Source: Amyloporia xantha
Lineage: Eukaryota; Basidiomycota; Agaricomycetes; Polyporales; Adustoporiaceae
Length of the DNA stretch: 64,000 nt
Direction: 5' to 3'
Assembly: GCA_036971615.1 (NCBI GenBank)
Contig: JAYKKR010000027.1
Coordinates: 496,001-560,000, forward strand
Positions within the stretch are counted from its first letter, which is position 1; each line of letters opens with the position of its first letter. This document shows positions 59,999 to 64,000 of the stretch, in pieces. Below the pieces are notes generated by a model that worked only from the letters and a program-made list of their open reading frames with translations, made no database searches and was not told the DNA's origin. The position numbers and the translations under genes were made by a program.

Positions 59999-62900
59999 GC
60001 CATGCAACATGGCACTCTCCCTAGGATCACATTCACTTTTTTCCAACGAACGAGTTGTATCTTCAATGCTACTAGATTTATATTCTAAATTTCTGCCTGT
60101 ATCCCTTAGCTGACCATCACTTGATCTTGTATCCCTTGCGAATATTGGCGACGTGAAGCATCACACCTGTCTTGGAACTCTGCGACTGTAGCTTCAGATA
60201 TTTATACGAGACCGCACCGTCTGTTATTTAATGGAATGAGTCGTACGCATCGTTCCCAAATATAGCGCTATATTTATCCTCCATGTTTCTAATTTCTCAC
60301 TGCATAATTTATCGCCTAATACCAAATGAGAGGTGAGCAACTCAGTTCAAGTCGCTCTATCTACTCGCTAGTCGTATCAACGATGAATGCATGTCATGTC
60401 ACTTGCATTGATTTTTCTCGCGACGAGGCTCAAGTCTTCACTTTGCAGCACGGGATGTTCCCTTGGTGTCAGGAGTACACTTACCCTCGCCAAATGTTTG
60501 GCACGCACTCTACCGGCAAGCGGGACGGCACCCAACATATCGGGACCTGTACCACCAAGTTCTTTGCCGCTAGCCATCATGAGACATGTTATGAGCACAG
60601 CGACAAACGATGAAATCATATCTAAAATGTACCTCGAGATCAATCATCCAAACGCCAGTCTCCGTTGCCTCTTTGTTCTCTTCGTGATCGAACCTGACCT
60701 CCGTGCGCCCGCTCTTTGATCAAAGGCGAGTTTGGGCACAAGATGCCGAAGCACGTTTTCGCCGCCTTATAGCGGAAGCCACATCACTGCCAAGAGGGAT
60801 TCACGGATGATGGTCCCTGTAATAATGTGCGCCACATTAGCAGCGTTCGGGTGGCTTTGAACGCACTGAACAGTAGCTTCAGTCGTCAGGACAACAGGAT
60901 TGACTATGAATTTGCAGTGCAGACAGAACGATTGAGGTGAGTGGCTCCAAGCCAGCGGCGATAGTGGTGGACAGGATAACAGAGGAGATCCAATTGCCGT
61001 ACCTCTACCCCATGTTCGTGTTGCACATGTCCGCGCTCCGGATCAACGTCGTTTCACCAGCAGCTAGTTGCTCGTCCGTTTGCGTCACAGAAAGCCATGG
61101 CGGTTTGTCATTCGGGATTAGAGTCGAGCGTATAGAGCGTCATTCGGAACATGAGACGACGCACGGCTCTGGGACAGGGGGAATGCATTCGTTTGCACGG
61201 TTGCAGTCTGCTCGTCAAGCCCCGCAGTCTTCGCTTGGACGAATGTCACCATCAGCACGGTACACGGCTAATGTACAAGCACATATAACCAGACCTGCGC
61301 AGACCACGGGGCAGTGCAGATGCCCACAGTACGTCGCCTGGTATACTGTGAAGATATAGTATGATGATTATCGAGTTCAAGACAAACCACCTGATGCTAC
61401 GGAACTTGACAGGAAGACTGAATTGCCTAGATCTGTCAGTTCTCTTGAATGACATCAAGGATTATTACTGCGCGCTGCGCCGCTGGCACTGTGGAGTATT
61501 CACGCTCTGCTGATCAGTGACAGCGAAAGCATGGAAACCAACACGGAAGAACGGACTTTGACTGAAGCAGTCAAGACAGTGGCCAAACGGATAGCGCGTA
61601 ATAAAACTAGAGATAAGATGGGTGAGAGAGTTAAGTCTAAAAGCCTGAGAAGCAGTGCAAGGCGAGTAAGCAACTCACGCAATACGAAAGTAGTTGGTTG
61701 TGTAGTCTAACGCCAGACCCGCTCGATATGTCACACGTCAAGAGGTACCCGTGATGTTCGGCTTGCTTTAGGAACAAAACGACAGAGCATCGGTCGCAAT
61801 GCATATATTGAGCGAGCGTCGCTATCAACGCGTAGTCCAAGAGTTTGTGGTCGTCGCACGAGCAGTCTTCTCATGTAAAATATGTAAAATATTGGGAGAC
61901 ACTGATTACACGAGCTCACCAACGATTGCAATCACGTCAACTGTCCCCATAATAAATGTAGGCAGACAGCTGGGTATGTTATATCAATAACTGAACACAA
62001 TGCAATCGAGACGCAATCCTGAAACTCACCTGAACGCGTTGGAAGAATGCTTAACAAATCGTAATATACGGGAGACTTGTCACGGCAGTTCAACCTTACG
62101 GCGGATGTCATTCAGAACTTCGACGCTGTGCTAATAACGGAAAAGGGGTACCTAAGTACCTCAGTCAAGAAACGATATAAACTGAGAAAAGCTCTGCAAA
62201 CCTTCCTTCAGATCGCTGTCCGTGCTTCCTGACCCATCTGCACTTCGCCGAGAGCACCGAGGAGATCCTCTCAATATGACCCGGAATCAGAATCTTGCTA
62301 TTTCTCCTCGCTTTGGGTCGGAGCAGTCGCATATTAGCTTTAGGGTGAGTCGAATCTGAAGCCCAGAACGTTCGACGGGCATTTGGCAGTCGCAGATTAT
62401 GGACAGTGAGGTGGGTTTTCGGATATCTATTGGGAGATCTGCCTGAGACTGAGACTGGTAATTTTATTCCAGCTTCAATTGCGACGTTCTGCAGGGTGGT
62501 TGTTGGAATGGTAGCAGATACTTTGGTTGTGTATAGGACAGAATATATCCTTGTATGGTTGCGGGGAGCGAAGTCGAGTTGTGATGTGGCGTGTAGGGGC
62601 GGCACTCTCGCTGAGTTGCCGGATGCGGGCTCATGCGAAAGGTTTTTGCAGCCGCTTCCACGTCGAATCTGCACTGGAAAAACCACGATGTCTTCCTATC
62701 CTCATCCGCAAGGCTGTTGGTTTTGGATTCTGAGTCTTGTCTGCTTCTTTGATTATTGCGAAGGCTATCTCTTGCTGACCGAAGTCACGTACGCTGGGTG
62801 GCTGTCTCGGGAGTCTGGATAACATTGACCACTTCGGCCCCTTCTGTGTGGTTCTCTTGCGGGGACATCCTTTTTCGACGCCCTAGCTCAAAGGTGTTCG

Positions 62901-63759
62901 GACTGTTGTTAGGGCACTAGGACTGTGCTCAAAGCTGCCGGAACTATGTCGTCCAGAGTTTCATTCTCTTGGACGTGATTGCTCTTGAGGATGGCGAGTA
63001 CGACCTTATACATGTGCAGTCGTAAATATTCTTGCAGTTCAGATTGGGTCTTCTTTGCGAATTTGCTGCTTCAGGGCTTCGTAGACATTCTGCAGAACAT
63101 CTGCTCTTGTTTCAAGGCTGCGGTAATCTGCAACAGGTCACCCTCGCCAAGTAAAGAACAACTTATCACAGGGATGTTTAATTGTAGCACGGTACGTGGT
63201 GTAAAACATGGCTATGCGTTTCTTCGTTCCGAAAAAAAAGTATTGACGATACTTGTCGTGCGCGAACTGAGAGTTCGATACCCGGTGAGGTTGACGGGTT
63301 CTTGTCTTCATGCTCTTCACAAACAATTCGGATGGCTTGTTCTTGATCACACTCGCGCTTTTGTCGTCCTGGTGTCCTTGAGGCCATACGTTGACTTCAG
63401 TATAGAGTCTCTCACTGTGAAGGTAGAGATTGAAACTCGCCTGATGGGCCACCATGATAAGAGCGCGTCACAGTGATCACTCGTGATACGTGACGTCGGG
63501 TCACACGGGCGGCAATTACCTGTGCCCTCTTGACCGGCGATGCACGCTCGTTGGGATGGGATTCATCCTGGATCCAGTTCACTGGGCTACATCGCGATAT
63601 GTAATGAGATCCACCAACAGCTCAGGATACGCACATGGGATAATTGCGGTAGCCTATGACCTCCAATTTGTGGTCAAGGATGCGAGCATGGCACACTGGC
63701 ATTATGTGTCATGTTTATGGGCAATCACTATGAAAGAAATTCCTGTCCAGTACGGGTTA
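59999..63759. other. No recognised gene
   Basis: Frames of 90-170 codons on both strands (60326-60719 plus, 60937-61359 plus, 62165-62686 minus, 62406-62822 plus and 62979-63476 plus) overlap antisense to each other and lack known motifs. Confidence 0.45.
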
Positions 63760-63969
63760 CTATAAATGCTGAAGATCAAAGAATAGGCTTTCTTTTGTGA
63801 GATACGCCCATTTGAGGGCGGAATGCTCGCGATCATACCCACTGGTCGACGCGAGCGTGCTGCACATATCTTCTGACGACTGTGCTTCATTCTCAAGGTA
63901 CTGAATGTGAGCCACAATTGCTAGAGCGGACCAAAGGTCGAGGAGGATGAGAGCGAACCACAATAGCAC
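63760..63969 (-). CDS. Possible exon of a membrane protein, partial at window end
   Basis: The minus-strand frame contains one hydrophobic helix (NVLLWFALILLDLWSALAIVA) followed by a polar stretch (HIQYLENEAQSSEDMCSTLAS). A GT donor follows at about 63842. The gene would start beyond the right edge. No family recognised. Confidence 0.3.
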   Translation of the reverse strand: MLLWFALILLDLWSALAIVAHIQYLENEAQSSEDMCSTLASTSGYDREHSALKWAYLTKESLFFDLQHL

Positions 63970-64000
63970 ATTCGCGGAAGCAAATCTAGACCCAACACAA

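Noticed and set aside
58061..64000. Secondary-metabolite cluster around the Zn2Cys6 factor
   Set aside because: No biosynthetic, transporter or tailoring enzyme is recognisable within the window on either side.

Overview
This is nuclear DNA of a filamentous basidiomycete fungus, most likely an Agaricomycete. The genes are broken by many short introns (mostly 37-75 nt). Several protein types are typical of mushroom-forming fungi: a DUF6533 seven-helix protein, an Agaricomycete RING/coiled-coil protein, and a Pro/His/Gln-rich C2H2 factor with a KRPRRRYDEIERLYQC stretch. I see no prokaryotic operons, phage or CRISPR. Exons were deduced by eye from reading frame, splice consensus and family resemblance.

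Left part, 1-14.4 kb, is housekeeping and gene-dense. It holds PUS1 tRNA pseudouridine synthase (minus, running off the left edge), methylenetetrahydrofolate reductase (plus), a full-length ELMO/CED-12 homologue (minus, 13 exons), a Ser/Pro-rich protein with a PP1-type docking motif (plus) and an acidic basidiomycete protein (plus). A U6 snRNA gene follows at 14734-14852. About 25 bp after its terminator begins a 1.6-kb element with 24-26 bp terminal inverted repeats.

Middle, 16.5-28 kb: a DUF6533 seven-transmembrane gene lying in a CpG-poor tract, remains of what may be a second one on the other strand, a tRNA-Pro(AGG) with an intron, ARP8 of the INO80 chromatin remodeller, and a RING-finger protein. 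From 28 to 41.7 kb I recognise no intact gene. That stretch holds a 567-bp hAT-like MITE with an 8-bp target duplication, a perfect 36-bp palindrome and a possible second fold-back element.

Right part, 41.7-64 kb: a C2H2 transcription factor, then a 6-kb nest of decayed mobile DNA (46-52 kb). The nest contains a 2.7-kb element with the same terminal repeat as the one beside U6, and two CpG-free blocks on either side of it. A Zn2Cys6 transcription factor lies at 58.1-60 kb. The last 4 kb contain only an unrecognised, possibly membrane-spanning exon at the right edge.

The genes do not form one pathway. The most useful observations are three GC-AG introns in two housekeeping genes, micro-exons of 13 and 15 nt inside two different zinc-binding motifs, a TIR element family with one copy immediately behind a Pol III gene, and sharply bounded tracts without CpG that imply past cytosine methylation and deamination.
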